From: Primulina eburnea
Lineage: Eukaryota; Streptophyta; Magnoliopsida; Lamiales; Gesneriaceae
Direction of reading: 5' to 3'
DNA length: 64,000 bases
Assembly: GCF_022965805.1 (NCBI RefSeq)
Contig: NC_133114.1
Span: forward strand, 7,584,261-7,648,260
The notes below the pieces were generated by a model. That model ran no database searches. It had not been told where the DNA came from and saw nothing but the letters and a program-made list of their open reading frames with translations. Below are positions 45,953-56,644 of this stretch, in pieces. Position numbers and translations under genes: made by a program. Position 1 is the stretch's first letter; each line of letters begins with the position of its first letter.

Positions 45953-47073
45953 TAAATGTAGTGACCCGTTCCAGAATCACCTACTAATCAAGAACTAAGC
46001 ATGCAATTAACTTAATTAACAATAATCAGAGATAACAGCGGAAAAATCAACAAATGATAGTTATACAACCCAATCGAAGTCTAGAATAACTTAACTAAAA
46101 TATCTGGTACAATCATATCGAATCAAAATATATCGAAGAACTAAACCAACCAGCTACTCACTGTCCTCCTCCTGCTCTTCCTGAGCCATCCAACCTGAGG
46201 CCTGCCCCGTGGGAATGGGGTGTCCAAGATAAACAAAACCGAGGACGTGAGCGATAAGAACGCCCAGTACAAAAGTATGAGTATACAAACCTATATGAAA
46301 TGCACATGCTATGATATGATACCAGGGTAGTCAAGAAACAGGAGTCACAAAGGATCTCAAAATGCTCAGTCTAGAGGCGCCAAGTGGATAGTGCCGCGCG
46401 GTACAACCTCTGGGTCACTGCATCCACTACAAGAACAGACGTGGACCTAAAATGTCTCGGACCACCGAAGCCCTCCCGACCCGTCGGCCACTGTGTACTC
46501 TCGGTGTCCATGCGTCCACAAGACAAGACAGGGCTGAGCGGCCCCAAGATATAGCTTATCTCGAAAGAGATACAGCTCAACAGTATAGGCTATCTCGAAG
46601 GAGATACGGCTCAACGTGAAATGCAACATGCAGTAATAAACGTGACATAATAGCATGCATCATATGACATATATCAATGCACCACATAATCATGCAACAC
46701 ATATATATGAATGTATACTCAACCAGGATATCTCGGATAGTACTTCCGTACCTCTATCACTGCAATCTTAATCCACTGGAACAACCAGACAACAGGTCTA
46801 ATCCAAGCCTATTCATCAAGTGAAAACCATCACTAAAACTTATCTACCAGACTTAACTAGATAATCCTGAGATAAATACTGATACAATTCCAAACCTTCG
46901 TCCGTCGCTAGCCCGCTGATGCCGCTAGCTCCCAACTAGAGCACAGCTCCGCTATAAGACCAGCAGCTCCCTGCTAGTGCCCGAACCTCGGAAAAAGACT
47001 AGAACCTGTCAGAAACGACTGAAATGCTATGGAACTCTCTGAATTGGCGAGTCACAAATGAAGCCTCGCGCCT

Positions 47074-47083
47074 CTATTTATAG
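47074..47083 (-). promoter_or_regulatory. Element H 5' LTR TATA box
   Basis: CTATAAATAG on the minus strand, just downstream of the array; the likely promoter of the element. Confidence 0.82.
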
Positions 47084-47089
47084 CCAATG

Positions 47090-47372
47090 TTCGGACGATC
47101 CGAACCACTTCGGACGCTCCGATCTAGCACACTTCGGACGGTCCGAACCCTGATCGGACGATCCGATCCTTGCATGACTTCCACGAGTACAGCCACCTGT
47201 CTCGGACGATCCGACCCCCAATCGGACGATCCGAACCTTACCACGTGTCCAGAACCCTTCCACGTGTCCAGCCACCTGTCTCGGACGGTCCGACACCTGG
47301 CTCGGACGATCCGAACTCATCGGACGATCCGAACTCATCGGACGATCCGAACATGTTCGGTCCTTCCGATCC
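47090..47372. repeat. TCGGACGATCCGA dyad array in the H 5' LTR
   Basis: About eleven units. Around 47300-47350 three identical CATCGGACGATCCGAA-type units follow one another, where the 3' LTR has two. Confidence 0.92.
47242..47266 (-). promoter_or_regulatory. Two G-box/ABRE motifs in the H 5' LTR
   Basis: CACGTG at 47242-47247 and 47261-47266, in GGACACGTGG context, inside the array. Confidence 0.7.
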
Positions 47373-47432
47373 TATCGAAAATATAATTAATCCAATAATT
47401 ACTCACATTAGGAATCGGGTTACTACATGGTG

Positions 47433-47842
47433 TATGCCTTTGAATGGACATTTAGTAGAATATGTTTTAATTTTAAGTTATAGAGATTGTTTTCAAGTTT
47501 TCAAGTACCAATCAAACATTCATTCATGTAAATGTTGCAAACACCTTTGCAAAATAAACAAGAATATCCATTTTTATCACCATAGAAATGGAAACAATGT
47601 TTTTACAAAATTAGGTACAAACAAAACATCTCATAAAATTAACTTAAACTATTGTTCAATAATAAGTAAACATCTTCAATAGCCTTGGAAGCAACTCTTG
47701 CTCCATTGCCCATCCTCTAGAAGGTCACACCTTCCTTAAGCATTCTACTTCTTCCCATCACCTATAACTCATTATAGAGATGTGAGTCACATCCGGTATC
47801 TAATACCCAAGAAGTAGAGTTAATTGAAACGTTTACTTAAAT
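47433..47842 (-). pseudogene. Copia G protease and pre-integrase remnant
   Basis: This is the counterpart of 10845-11242 in copia I. The minus strand has SHLCNELQVMGRSR-like, RMGNGARVASKAI and NECLIGT segments, with stops and frameshifts. It ends in HILLNVHSKA and MSIQRHTPYEIW, where the integrase core has been deleted. Element H is inserted exactly here. Confidence 0.78.
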
Positions 47843-48709
47843 TTAGAACATACCGTTTCCAGAACACTTCTGGGCCAGATATTCCTTGCAATTTCGCCTC
47901 CAATGTCCAGGCTTCTTGTAGTGATGACATTCATCAGCAGTCTTGTCAGCCTTAACTGGTGTGGTTGCCACAACGGGATTCGGAGATTGCCTCAACAAGG
48001 GCACGTTCTTCTTGGGACGTTGGAAAGAACGCTTCTTTCCATTCCCATGTGGATCAATCTTCGTACCAGATGAAGAACCCATATAAAGAACCAACTTCTC
48101 TTTCTTGATGGTGGATTCAAACGTAACAAGCATATTCACAAACTCCTCAAGGGTCGGTTCAATCTTGTTCATGTTGAAGTTCACCACAAAAGGATCAAAT
48201 GAGCTAGGCAGCGATAAGAGCAACACGTCGGTGGTCAACTCCGAAGGCAAGATCAGATCCATGCCAACGAGCTTGTCCACGAGCCCGATCACCTTTAGGC
48301 CATGCTCATGGACCGAGGCCCCATCTTGCATGCGTAAAGTGATCAGCTCCTTGACGGTAGCATGCCTAAGAGGACGTGTTTGCTCTCCAAAGAGCTCCTT
48401 GAGGTGCAAATGAATGTCAGCAGCACTCTTTGCACCCTCAAAACGCCTCTGCAGCTCATCATTCATAGAAGTCAGCATATAACACCTGGCTATCAAGTCA
48501 TGGTCACACCGTTCCTTGTAAGCCTGCAATTCCTCAGGATTGCAGTGATTCGGAGCCTCAACAGGGGGCGACTCAGTCAGTGTATATGCTACCCTTTCCG
48601 AATTCAAGACGATTTTTAGGTTTCTTAGCCAAGTGAGGTAATTAGGTCCAGTTAATATGTTTTTGTCGAGTATTACGGATATTGGATTGCGAAGCGATGA
48701 CATTGTCAA
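47843..48709 (-). CDS. Copia G Gag (UBN2-type), open
   Basis: This is a 288-residue Gag beginning MTMSSLRNPISVILDKNILT, followed by GPNYLTWLRNLKIVLNSE. The capsid region matches copia I (CDHDLIARCYMLTSMNDELQRRF, LFGEQTRPLRHATVKELI, DLILPSELTTDVLLLSLPSSFDPF). The zinc knuckle reads CHHYKKPGHWRRNC, with the second cysteine replaced by tyrosine, so RNA binding is probably weakened. The start is two codons upstream of the equivalent in copia I. It is the only open gene of this element. Confidence 0.92.
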   Translation of the reverse strand: MTMSSLRNPISVILDKNILTGPNYLTWLRNLKIVLNSERVAYTLTESPPVEAPNHCNPEELQAYKERCDHDLIARCYMLTSMNDELQRRFEGAKSAADIHLHLKELFGEQTRPLRHATVKELITLRMQDGASVHEHGLKVIGLVDKLVGMDLILPSELTTDVLLLSLPSSFDPFVVNFNMNKIEPTLEEFVNMLVTFESTIKKEKLVLYMGSSSGTKIDPHGNGKKRSFQRPKKNVPLLRQSPNPVVATTPVKADKTADECHHYKKPGHWRRNCKEYLAQKCSGNGMF

Positions 48710-50489
48710 TTTGTACTGAAAAGTAAAAACAGATAAATGTTGATGACTATTTTAAAATATTTAGTAAGATATGAAGTTTGGACTTTTACTTCATAAATAT
48801 TGGCTCCCACTGTTTTGACATCTTTCACTACCCTCTAGTGAAAGCGGGAAACTCCTTTCCTCAGTAGGTACGTAAGGTCCAATTAGCGAATTATGATCCC
48901 GAATAATATCAGCCAATCACAATTCCTAAAAGGTAGTTTCCAATTGCATCACAATGCAACCCTTAACGTAAACTTTTGTCTCACGTTTGATTAGGACCCA
49001 ATAATATGACGTCGTTCATCTTTACGTGTCAAGCCTAACCCATCGATATTGAACCTTAATGGACGGTCGCCATGAGTTCCCTCAATAATATGAGCCGAAA
49101 TCATGGGAGTTCCACGTAGTTCACATCACCATGTCAATGGATGTCACAGCTTTCCGGCACCCAGCGCCCCCCCAATAATATGAGCCGAGCCCCGAGTACG
49201 GGTAGCGTTCATCATGCACCCATTGTCGATGGAAGACAAGGAATTTATAAACAAATTTATAATTCTCTTTTTCGGGCTTGATATTAATTTTGAATCTTAT
49301 TCAAAATGAGGGTTTTTAATTTTGAAAGGTCTCATCATTAATTTTATTTTAAAAGCTCGCCATGTTTGATCGTATGTTTGCCGGATTCATGCAACTTTGT
49401 TATTATCATAATAATAACGAACATACTCATTATTTATAACATATCATGCATATATTATAAACAGTAAACAAACAAGGATGATCAATCGCCCCAATACTAA
49501 TGGCCCGTGTGAGCTAAACACGGGCCTAGGTCCAATCCTAGGGAAATGCATGGGATGCAAATGCAACATTTACATAAGCTTCCAATATTTACATGTCTTC
49601 GATCTTCATAATCATCATGGCCACCATCTTCCAATCTTGATCATCCACTATACTAATATTTACAATTAAATATCCATGGCACATAGGGATACATCTCATG
49701 GGGGGTAGGAACGGGCCATAAACCAAGCCCACTTTAAATTGATAATTATTACAATCATTCAACACAAAATATCCTATCATACACCTAGCAAATTGGGCTT
49801 GGGCTTTTGATCATCCTTCATGCATAATATCACATATCATACACCATCAATTAATTATCACAATAATTAATTGATCCAATATTATATATCTTGATCCAAT
49901 CACTAACCGCCACGATTATAAAGTAAATTAACAAAGTATACAAACACCTTTGTCTACTTTCAAATTAATTTATTTATAACCGAATTTCTTGTAAATCACC
50001 ATTTACTATAAATAATTAAAGTCCAACTTAAATTATTTATTTCATGAGAAAAATTTGCAACTTTTGTAATTTTAAACTTAAGGGCCCAAAAACTCATTTT
50101 TCACCAAAAACATTTTGGCCCATTTAAAATCACAAATGTGTTGGCCCTCCAATGGCCCAACAACTGAAGCCCCATGACACTTTGATTATCCAAAACACTT
50201 TTGGAAACACTAGTCGTCATCGCCGTCGCCGGAGCTCCGTCGCCGGATTCCGACCAACATGTAAAAAAAATTTTTTTTTTTAATTTTGAGAGGGGGGGTT
50301 TCGGGCAGCCCCTTGGGCTGCCCTTGCTGCCCGTTTCGGGCAGCCCGAGGCGCGCGAAATGGGCAGCAACTTGCTGCCCCAAAAAGCCCCAAATCCGGCC
50401 TTGAATCGTTGCAAAACTTCATCTCAATCGGTTAGAAATTGACCTAAATATAACATCATGTATATGTTGCACAAAAACTAGTAACCTTA
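48710..50489 (-). other. Copia G 5' leader (1.8 kb, non-coding)
   Basis: It matches the leader of copia I over its length, with AATAATAT motifs (about 48902, 49000, 49085, 49173) and a GGGCAGCCC cluster at 50301-50380. No gene is supported. Confidence 0.75.
50301..50380. repeat. GGGCAGCCC stem-loop cluster in the copia G leader
   Basis: Repeated GGGCAGCCC, GGGCTGCCC and GGGCAGCAA inverted motifs. The arrangement differs from copia I, but the same building block is used. Confidence 0.82.
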
Positions 50490-50501
50490 GCTCTAATACC
50501 A
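50490..50501 (-). other. Copia G primer-binding site
   Basis: TGGTATTAGAGC on the minus strand, one transition from the tRNA-iMet site. Confidence 0.9.
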
Positions 50502-50503
50502 CT

Positions 50504-52671
50504 TGAAAGGGATCGTTTTAAGGTGTTCGAAATCGCAACGGAAGCACAAAATTATTTACTCTCAAGAAAACCGAAATTTTGCAAGAAAAGTTTTTGAAAA
50601 ATCGAACACCATGTACTAGTTGTGCAAGTATATACAAAAATCTCAACTTTCAAGCATAGGGTGTTGAGAAAATTACCTATCAATCTCAAAGATTGATTGT
50701 GGCTCCAACTAAGGTGTAAACACCTTAGCTCTTGAAGGTAGACAATCTACAAGCTTCACCTTTCTTTTGGACTCCTTTCTTCCAATCAAGCCCACCACTA
50801 ACTAGCTAGAACCCTTCTTATTTTGCACTAGAAAAATAAGAAGATTATTCAAAAAGAAGTGATTTCTTTCCTCAACAATTGAAGAAGAAAATTGAGAGAA
50901 AAACTTGGATAAAAATGTGAATAGTAACTCGGCCACTATTCATGCTAGGAGAGAAGGAGAGACATTTTTTTGGTTGTGGGAAAAGTTGTTCCAAAAAGTT
51001 GCATGCCATGCCTTGAAAACACAAAAAGTAGTCTCCCAACCTTTCACCTCCCATGCATGCATATTATATGGTTTTTAATCAAATTAAAACCATGGACTAA
51101 ATTTTAATTATCTCAAACATATTTGAGACTAATTAAACATTACTTGAATTTACCCAAGTCCCACTAGTTAATTATTTTAATTGAGCTCTTCAAGACTCAA
51201 TATAATTTAATTAATTCAACACTTGAATTAATTTAATTATTTGGACTCTACTAGGCCCACTAATGTTTAATTAATTCAACACTTGAATTAATTTAATTTA
51301 GTCCATAATAATGTTTATGAAAATCACAATTTTCAATTACATTATTCACTTGGCCAATTTTAATTTAGGAACACTTCCTTAAATTAAAATTTACATTTCT
51401 CTCATAGAAGTCATACTTCTATTTTTCTTTACACTTATAAACTCATTTATAAGTCGTTCAACACATTGAACTAATTTCTCCTTTATAGAAGTCATACTTC
51501 TAATTTTCCTCACGCTTATAAACTCCTTTATAAGCCGTTCAACACATTGAACTATTTTTACTTCTCAACGGGATCTAGAAAGCTAGTACTTGTGTGGCCC
51601 TCAATGGTTCATTGATACAACTAGCCGTGGGTTCACATCTCTATATGATTCGGACTAAACATGTCCTTATATGAGCATACCCCAATTGCTCCATTCTTAT
51701 TTATCAACACCTTGATAATAAGAACGTCAGAACTCAAGTCTGATATTACCCAACCAATCACGTTAAACGCCTAGCAGCATCGCTTACGTGATTCCCTAGG
51801 TATCACATGATAGTGCCTGCAAGAACCATTCAATTATGGTTAGCGTACAGTACGGTCCCTTCAACTCATATATCCCGATCGATTCGACAACCATTGGTTT
51901 ATCGAGAGTTGTCAATGAATCGATACTATGTGTCATGTCGTAGTTGCATCGATGGTGTAATCTATGAAACCCTTTCATAATTACCACCATACTCTGGCCA
52001 GAGATTTCGATCTACATACACATGATAACACATAGGATATCCATACCCGAAGGTACGCGGTGAATCCCCGACTACAATGCATCGACTCCTATGTGTTTCG
52101 ACAGAACACCCAACCTTGCCACCCGATGACCCCATAAGAGTCGGTAAACAAGTCAAAGTGTAATTCTAGCACATAGAGTCTCAATGTTGTCCCGGGTCAT
52201 AAGGACTAATTCTGTACAACCATAAACTAGGACATTTCCACTCGATAAGTGAGAACCACTTGGAAAGTCCTTTTATGGAGGGTTGTTCAGTGCACTCTAC
52301 AAGGAGCACCTATCTGCATGTTCGGACATCACAATGTCCCCTACCAATGAAACATGGTACTCACATCGCAGATACTAGTCTCGAACTCTAGCGGCCTATA
52401 TCCTTCTTAGTGGCGGCTGAATCGACTAGGAACCGTTTAGAATATACAGTATTACAAATATGAGTTTCATGATACTCATCATATGAGCATCTCATATTCT
52501 TTCTACTATTTGTATATTCAAGGGCTTTATCTATGCAACTAGCATGGGTATACAGATAAAGATGTGCCATAATAATAATCTCAAACATTATTAAAATAAA
52601 GATTGCTTATACATAGAGTTTCATTGTGAACACTCGGCCAACACTTGGCTCGACGGGCACCTACTCTAACA
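50504..52671 (-). repeat. Copia G 5' LTR
   Basis: 2168 bp; about 11 differences from the 3' LTR, including a 4-bp gap near 51170. The tandem palindrome block is at 51405-51552. Confidence 0.95.
51405..51552. repeat. Tandem duplication with palindromes (copia G 5' LTR)
   Basis: Two units with TAGAAGTCATACTTCTA and the following two dyads, as in copia I. Confidence 0.85.
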
Positions 52672-52676
52672 AACAC

Positions 52677-52754
52677 AACTCTAAACATCTAATCACAAAA
52701 CCCAAATAACAAGTAAAGCTTAAACCGTACCGTACACCGGGCTCGGCTATTACA
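52677..52754 (-). repeat. Element E 5' LTR, last 78 bp
   Basis: Resumes E's LTR after copia G. On the minus strand it starts TGTAATAGCCGAGCC and is followed on the plus strand by the TSD gaagt and the continuation of element D. Confidence 0.93.
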
Positions 52755-53210
52755 GAAGTGGTCAGAGTTCACGGACTTGTTCTATGACAAGTATTTCCCC
52801 GATGCACTTCGAGCGAGGAAGGTTACGGAGTTCTTGGAGCTTAGACAGGGGAGCTTGGATGTCGGTCAGTATATTCTCAAGTTTGAGGAGGGTTGCTTGT
52901 TTGCTCCTTACATTGCTTCCAATGACAAAGACAAAGGCGCTCATTTTATTCGAGGCCTTAGAGCTGAGATTCGTCGTGATATCAACATGTCCAAGGCCGT
53001 GACTTTCAAGGAGATCGTGTCCAAGGCTTTGTTAGCCGAGCAGGATGAGAGGGACATCACCAGAGAGAGGCAGGAGAGGCACCAAGCTGTTGTTCAGAGA
53101 GGCCAGGGTTCTAATCCGAGGGGCAGGGATCGTTTCAAGGGCAAGGGCAAGGGCAAGATGGAGTCGAGTCCTAGACCACCGTCAGTTCCAGTCGATCCCG
53201 AGAAGCCTTG
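52755..53210 (+). pseudogene. Element D Gag, C-terminal part
   Basis: This continues D's Gag after [57 protein letters not shown], then a basic and glycine-rich stretch. The frame breaks after VDPEKPW near 53208. E reads [15 protein letters not shown] there, and D has lost about 17 bases covering the CPKC motif. The downstream frame takes over at GKHHRGEC. Confidence 0.9.
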
Positions 53211-54972
53211 GCAAGCATCATCGAGGAGAGTGCATATTTGGCACTCATTCTTGTTATCGTTGTGGCACGGCAGGCCACGTTGCCAGAGATTATCCACGAG
53301 GAGCTAGCCAAGGGAAGGTGCAGGGTCGTATCTTTACGATGACTAAGGAAGGTATTAATCATGATTCTTCATTGATCTCTAGTACTATTTTGATTTCAGG
53401 CAGAGTAGCTACGACTTTGATAGATACTGGTGCTACTCATTCTTTTATGTCTGAATTGTTTTTGAGATCTTTGGGTATAGTTCCTTCTGTTCTTTCCCTC
53501 CAGCTTAGTGTTGTTTTGCCTTCGGGGGACGTGTTTGCGTGCCCTGTTCGTATTGAGGAGCGAGTTGTCTTCGCTGATTTGATTGTTATCCCTATGGTTG
53601 ACTTTGATGTTATTCTTGGCATGGATTGGCTTTCGACTTATCGTGCAGTTATCGATTGTGTTGCTAAGAAGGTGACTTTTGCAGATGATGGCCAGGGAGG
53701 AGTTCTCGCCAGCACAGGTACTTCGCTGGTCCTTCCTTTTATTTCTTGTCTTGAGGCTGAGAAGTTGATGTGTAGAGGTTGTGGTGTGTTTCTGGCTTCT
53801 ATTGTGGATTTGGTTAGACTGATTAAGTTGAATATTGATGATATCGATGTTGTGAGTGAGTTTGCTGATGTGTTTGAGGATGATGTTTCGGGTTTGCCGC
53901 CGGACAGAGATGTTGAGTTCGTTATCGATTTAGCTCCAGGTACGGTTCCTATTTCTAAGGCTCCGTACAGGATGGCTCCTACCGAGATGAAGGAGTTGAA
54001 GGCGCAATTACAGGATCTAGTGGACAAGGGTTTCATTCGACCGAGTTCTTCGCCTTGGGGAGCTCCGGTTCTGTTTGTCAAGAAGAAGGATGGTTCTTTG
54101 CGACTGTGTATCGACTACAGGGCGCTCAACAAAGTAACGGTCAAGAATAAGTATCCGTTGCCTCGGATAGATGATTTGTTTGATCAGCTTCATGGTGCCA
54201 CTGTATTTTCAAAGATTGATCTTCGGTCTGACTACTATCAGTTGAAGGTTAGGGAGTCCGATATCCCTAAGACGGCGTTCAGGACCAGGTATGGTCACTA
54301 TGAGTTTATGGTTATGTCTTTTGGTCTGACCAATGCCCCTTCAGTCTTTATGGATCTGATGAACCGTGTGTTCAAGCCGTTCTTGGATAGCTTCGTCATT
54401 GTCTTCATCGACGATATCTTGATCTATTCCAAGACCAGAGAGCTTCATGTAGAGCATCTCAGAGTGGTTCTTCAGTTGTTGCGAGAGAAGAGGTTGTTTG
54501 CCAAGCTGAAGAAGTGTGAGTTTGGGCTGGATCAGATTTCTTTCCTAGGCCATGTTGTTTCGAGGGATGGCATTGCTGTTGATCCATTGAAGATTGAGGC
54601 GATTCAGAAGTGGCCTATTCCTACTACTGTTTCAGAGGTACGCAGTTTCCTTGGTTTGGCGGGTTATTATCGGCGTTTCATTTCAGATTTTTCCAAGATT
54701 GCCCTGCCATTGTCCAATCTGACGAGGAAGACTGTGAAGTTCGAGTGGTCCATCGATTGCCAGAGTGCATTCCAAGAGCTGAAGGATAGATTGACGACAA
54801 CTCCTGTTCTTTCATTGACCAGTGGTTCTGAGGATTTTGTTGTCTATACCGATGCGTCGAAGAGAGGCCTTGGTGAAGTGCTGATGCAGCGAGGTAAGGT
54901 CATTGCCTATGCTTCTCGCCAGTTGAAGGATTTTGAGAGGAATTATCCGACGCACGATTTGGAGCTAGCAGC
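53211..54972 (+). pseudogene. Element D zinc knuckle, protease, RT and start of RNase H
   Basis: An open stretch in the shifted frame continues the polyprotein. [14 protein letters not shown] is a zinc knuckle with the last cysteine replaced by tyrosine. [13 protein letters not shown] is the protease active site. RT runs from [15 protein letters not shown] with [10 protein letters not shown] (E has [10 protein letters not shown]), then the catalytic [21 protein letters not shown], and RNase H up to HDLELAA, where F is inserted. No stop interrupts this 1.8-kb stretch. An aspartate in place of glycine in the RT motif may impair it. Confidence 0.9.
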
Positions 54973-55068
54973 TGTAAGGCTCGAGAATTATCCGTTGTCA
55001 TTGATGTTGACTTGAAGAGGGGAATGCATGATAGGAAAAATGAGAGTTGAGCAAGCATGGCCAAAGCC

Positions 55069-55280
55069 ACACCGCCCCTGCGGTGCTAGGACTACCGCAC
55101 CCGCAGTGTAGGTGACAGAAAGTTGAGGGAATTGTGCGAAGCAACACCGTACCCGCGGTGCGCGCAAGACCGCGCCCGCAGTGATGCAAGCGCCGCACCC
55201 GCGGTGATCGACATTTAGGAAAATGCATTGCTGCCGAGAGCACAGCGCACCCGCGCTCTTGAGTCGCCGCACCCGCGGTG
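55069..55280. repeat. ACCGCACCCGCGGTG-type dyad array in the F 5' LTR
   Basis: Eight units with the same core as in D and E. Several units carry C-to-T or G-to-A changes relative to the 3' copy (ACCGTACCCG, CCGCAGTG). Confidence 0.92.
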
Positions 55281-55331
55281 CTGCATGCGCAAATGCCACC
55301 TTTCATTTTTATGTTGACACATGGCTTGGGG

Positions 55332-55339
55332 TATATAAG
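55332..55339 (+). promoter_or_regulatory. Element F 5' LTR TATA box
   Basis: TATATAAG about 50 bp after the array. Confidence 0.82.
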
Positions 55340-56388
55340 CTTGCATTGGCACCTCATCTCTTCTCCATTTTCAGCAGCCGAGAAGCAAGAGCAAGGGGAG
55401 AGAGTTCACTTCTTTATAGTCTTTGCACTTGAGATTTTGAGTGGTTTTGTGTTCCGATTTTAATTTCGAGGCCGGATTCATGATCCTTGCAACGAGGGCT
55501 AGCTAAGGATGTAAGTTCTTATATTTCCAGCATGTTTCGAAATTCATATGTTGGGGAAATTATGTTTTGAGTTGAGAAATGTGTTCTTGGTATATCGAGC
55601 ATCGTAGATTCGTTATCAGATTGATTTTCGGATATCGTATGCTAGGGGTTCGATTTTCCAGCATGTGTGGATCGAGTAGATACAGATTTCAGCATGTATG
55701 TTGATGTTTAGATGAGATTATGAGTATTGAGGTTAATCGATTATTGTGATGTTGAGATTGAGTTATAGGTATCGAGAATTACGCTGTTATGCCGTCAATT
55801 TGTACCGAGATTTATTATTGATTGGAATATGTGTTGCTTTGAGTTAGAGATTGATATTGTGTGTCTACACATTGCCATTTCAGATTTGAAGTGACAGGTT
55901 TGACATTCCGACTTCAAGATCTCGACAGAGATTGTGCGACGAAAGGTATAATTCATGTGGTCTTGGGATTGCACAACTCGATTCAGATTTGATACGAGTT
56001 TCCCTAAATCACATACTAGATTGTTATTACATTGATTATGTAATGTCTTGTTTATTGATTTATATTCGAGTCCTGAGATAGGAGATTTTGGCAGATTGGC
56101 CAAAAACTAGACGTTTCGGTGTATCGTCGCATAGTAGTAGATTTGCTCTATGTGTAGACCCTCGATACAGAGTTGACCGAAGTCTGGGAATAAGACGTAC
56201 CGTTACCCCGAGTGGTTGGGTAGGTGACAGACCGTCTTATTCACACCGGGATCCCTAGATTAGAAATGTTATGCTTCAATTTATACATTTGAAATAATGT
56301 TAAAGGCAAATTTTTGACCAACATTTTCGAACAAAGATCCAATTAAATCCCAAAAGAATTGAGTTAGAGCCCGGGTCCCCACAACAGG

Positions 56389-56400
56389 TGGTATCAGAGC
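56389..56400 (+). other. Element F primer-binding site (tRNA-iMet)
   Basis: Exact TGGTATCAGAGC, 5 nt after the LTR. Confidence 0.95.
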
Positions 56401-56644
56401 AATAGGTTCTGTAGACTGAGATAGAATAGAATGAGCGGGGTAGATCGAGTCATCTTCCTTGCTTTTGAGATGCTAGCATGGTTTACTGCTTTCCCTATTA
56501 TATGTTGTTGTATTATCTGAATTGATTTACAGCATATACTTGTCAAGCCTGAATCAGAACCGATTCTCGATCAGAGGTTATGATCAGAGGAGGGCTGAGA
56601 TAGATGATATTGATTGTGTACTAATCAGCTTGATAATCAGATTT

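Larger units (their letters stand above)
39771..47427 (-). mobile_element. Element H: youngest Ty3/gypsy (Tekay-like), nearly intact
   Basis: LTRs lie at 39771-41223 and 45957-47427. They differ by about three substitutions plus one 18-bp array unit. TSD tggtg occurs at 39766-39770 and 47428-47432. The primer-binding site is 45941-45952 and the polypurine tract 41224-41236. The gag-pol frame is complete except for a 53-bp insertion at 43796-43848 and one stop at 42811-42813. It sits within a few bases of the old integrase-deletion junction of copia G. Confidence 0.96.
45957..47427 (-). repeat. Element H 5' LTR
   Basis: 1471 bp, 18 bp longer than the 3' LTR because of one additional array unit (GAACTCATCGGACGATCC). 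Otherwise about three substitutions separate the two. Confidence 0.96.
35622..52671 (-). mobile_element. Copia G: Ty1/copia retrotransposon lacking the integrase core, split by H
   Basis: LTRs lie at 35622-37793 and 50504-52671 (about 0.5% different by eye). TSD aacac occurs at 35617-35621 and 52672-52676. The primer-binding site is 50490-50501 and the polypurine tract 37794-37804. It contains an open gag, a protease remnant and RT/RNase H pieces; the integrase core is missing. Element H is inserted at 39771-47427. It shares the integrase deletion and the RNase H stop with copia I. Confidence 0.94.
27936..52754 (-). mobile_element. Element E: Ty3/gypsy (Tekay-like), same family as D, nearly intact
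   Basis: LTRs lie at 27936-29522 and 34112-52754 (the latter split by copia G). TSD gaagt occurs at 27931-27935 and 52755-52759. The primer-binding site is 34095-34106 and the polypurine tract 29523-29535. Gag, protease, RT, RNase H, integrase and chromodomain are all present on the minus strand, separated by two small frame breaks. The LTRs differ by about 1.5% by hand count. Confidence 0.94.
54973..56383 (+). repeat. Element F 5' LTR
   Basis: 1411 bp, TGTAAGGCTCGAGAATTATC to GGGTCCCCACA. It has a dyad array (55069-55280) and a TATA box (55332-55339). Its U5 end is related to A, B and C. No gene is seen. Confidence 0.95.

Noticed and set aside
54988..55463. Open frames over the GC-rich arrays of D, E and F (also 26005-26329, 29121-29354, 35298-35531, 63463-63907)
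   Set aside because: They follow the repeated GCACCCGCGG units and exist on both strands; they lie in LTR promoters.
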